Positions 63,358 to 64,000 of a stretch of 64,000 nt of DNA are shown here, piece after piece. A program made the translations under genes and the position numbers. Source of the stretch: Tritrichomonas musculus (lineage: Eukaryota; Parabasalia; Tritrichomonadida; Tritrichomonadidae); contig JAPFFF010000015.1 of assembly GCA_039105265.1 (NCBI GenBank), positions 3,472,001 to 3,536,000 of the forward strand, given 5' to 3'. The first letter of the stretch is position 1. Every line of letters starts with the position of its first letter. The notes under the pieces are model-generated. The model did not search any database, was not told the DNA's origin, and saw nothing but the letters and a program-made list of their open reading frames with translations.

Positions 63358-64000
63358 TATATTATTTAATTTCTTATTAAATTATTAATGACCAAATATT
63401 TATTCAATCTTTTTGTATTAGAGTTTATATAAATTTTGGATCTTTATCATGGGTTTTATATTAAATATTGTAAAGGTAGTAATATTTGTAATAAAAAAAC
63501 TAATTGCCAGGATAATGATTTCTTTTATTTAAAAAAATAAATTATTAATTTCTATTTTAAAAAAAAATAAAACTTATGAGAAATTAAAATATAAATTCTA
63601 CATAGAAAATGCTTGAAAAATTCTTTTTAAATGAAAATTATTTCATTCTGGTCAATATAAAATTATTTTGATATTTTAAAGCAATCATCTCAATTTATTT
63701 TTTTTTTTTTTTTTTGAATATTGAATTTTGAATTGATTATATTTATTTTATTTAAATAAAAGCTTTCAGAAAGACAGTACGCAGCTTGTATCATAAATAA
63801 AGCTGGGTAAAGTCGAATTCAAAAAGCTTGAGACAAACTTTTTAAATATATACTGAAAAGTATTCAATTTTGTCCCAGCATGAATGATTTTTTTTGTGAG
63901 ATATATTGAAAAAAATTGAATTGCTAAAGGGGAAAAAGGGGAAAATAATAAAAAAACAAAGAAAAATAGAATCATTTTTATATAAAAACATATATTTTTG
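63358..64000. other. AT-rich spacer at the window end
   Basis: An initiator-like TCATTAA lies upstream of the pseudokinase (complement near 63390). A long T-run is near 63698. No gene is supported. Confidence 0.5.

Noticed and set aside
1-64000. Polinton/Maverick, LTR element or CRISPR array
   Set aside because: No capsid, integrase, polymerase-B or reverse-transcriptase motif in any long frame, no long terminal repeats, and no regularly spaced short identical repeats of CRISPR type.

Overview
The window reads as nuclear DNA of a parabasalid protist. The lineage markers are BspA-type leucine-rich repeats (LRRs), DUF3447/ankyrin proteins, large TKL-like kinases carrying Sel1 repeats, a two-repeat Myb protein, no visible introns, very AT-rich spacers, and TCA[CT][AT] initiator-like sites a few bases before several ATGs. 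The high AT content and the Sel1-kinase expansion lean toward a Tritrichomonas-like species rather than Trichomonas vaginalis, but this is inference from family content. Standard stop codons are used. Several long reading frames begin at TTG or GTG; for intact eukaryotic genes I moved the start to the first in-frame ATG.

Layout. 2-4552: 3' end of a large coiled-coil gene built from 441-bp tandem repeats. 4707-6848: intact TKL kinase with Sel1 repeats. 6849-10566: gene-free AT-rich DNA with small repeats. 10567-11490: Myb factor. 12539-12783: foldback element with a GC-rich core. 13815-16484: DUF3447/ankyrin protein. 17332-19767: LRR-kinase fusion. 20150-22579: decayed surface-protein genes, then a Mutator-like short element. 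23839-29781: 1980-residue kinase with about 32 Sel1 repeats. 30504-32345: epimerase fused to a zinc module. 32734-33405: LRR pseudogene. 34124-36490: Sel1 pseudokinase. 37423-39858: prominin-like membrane protein. 40294-42326: Arf-like GTPase and a calponin-homology protein. 42778-47118: second giant Sel1 kinase. 48312-50345: broken cysteine-rich surface-protein gene. 51818-53731: second ankyrin protein. 54341-57342: tRNA-Lys, a short-chain dehydrogenase, a nest of small DNA transposons and a tRNA-Val-like gene. 58156-58983: BTB-like protein. 59683-63357: pseudokinase with duplicated ubiquitin-like modules.

There is no operon logic; genes lie on both strands with independent promoters. The shared theme is signalling and scaffolding: six kinase-fold proteins, five with altered HRD or DFG motifs, joined to repeat scaffolds (Sel1, LRR, ubiquitin-like), beside ankyrin, BTB and actin-binding proteins. 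A second theme is turnover: broken surface genes, inverted duplications and at least three short terminal-inverted-repeat elements with intact target-site duplications. No Polinton, retrovirus-like element, CRISPR array or rRNA was seen.
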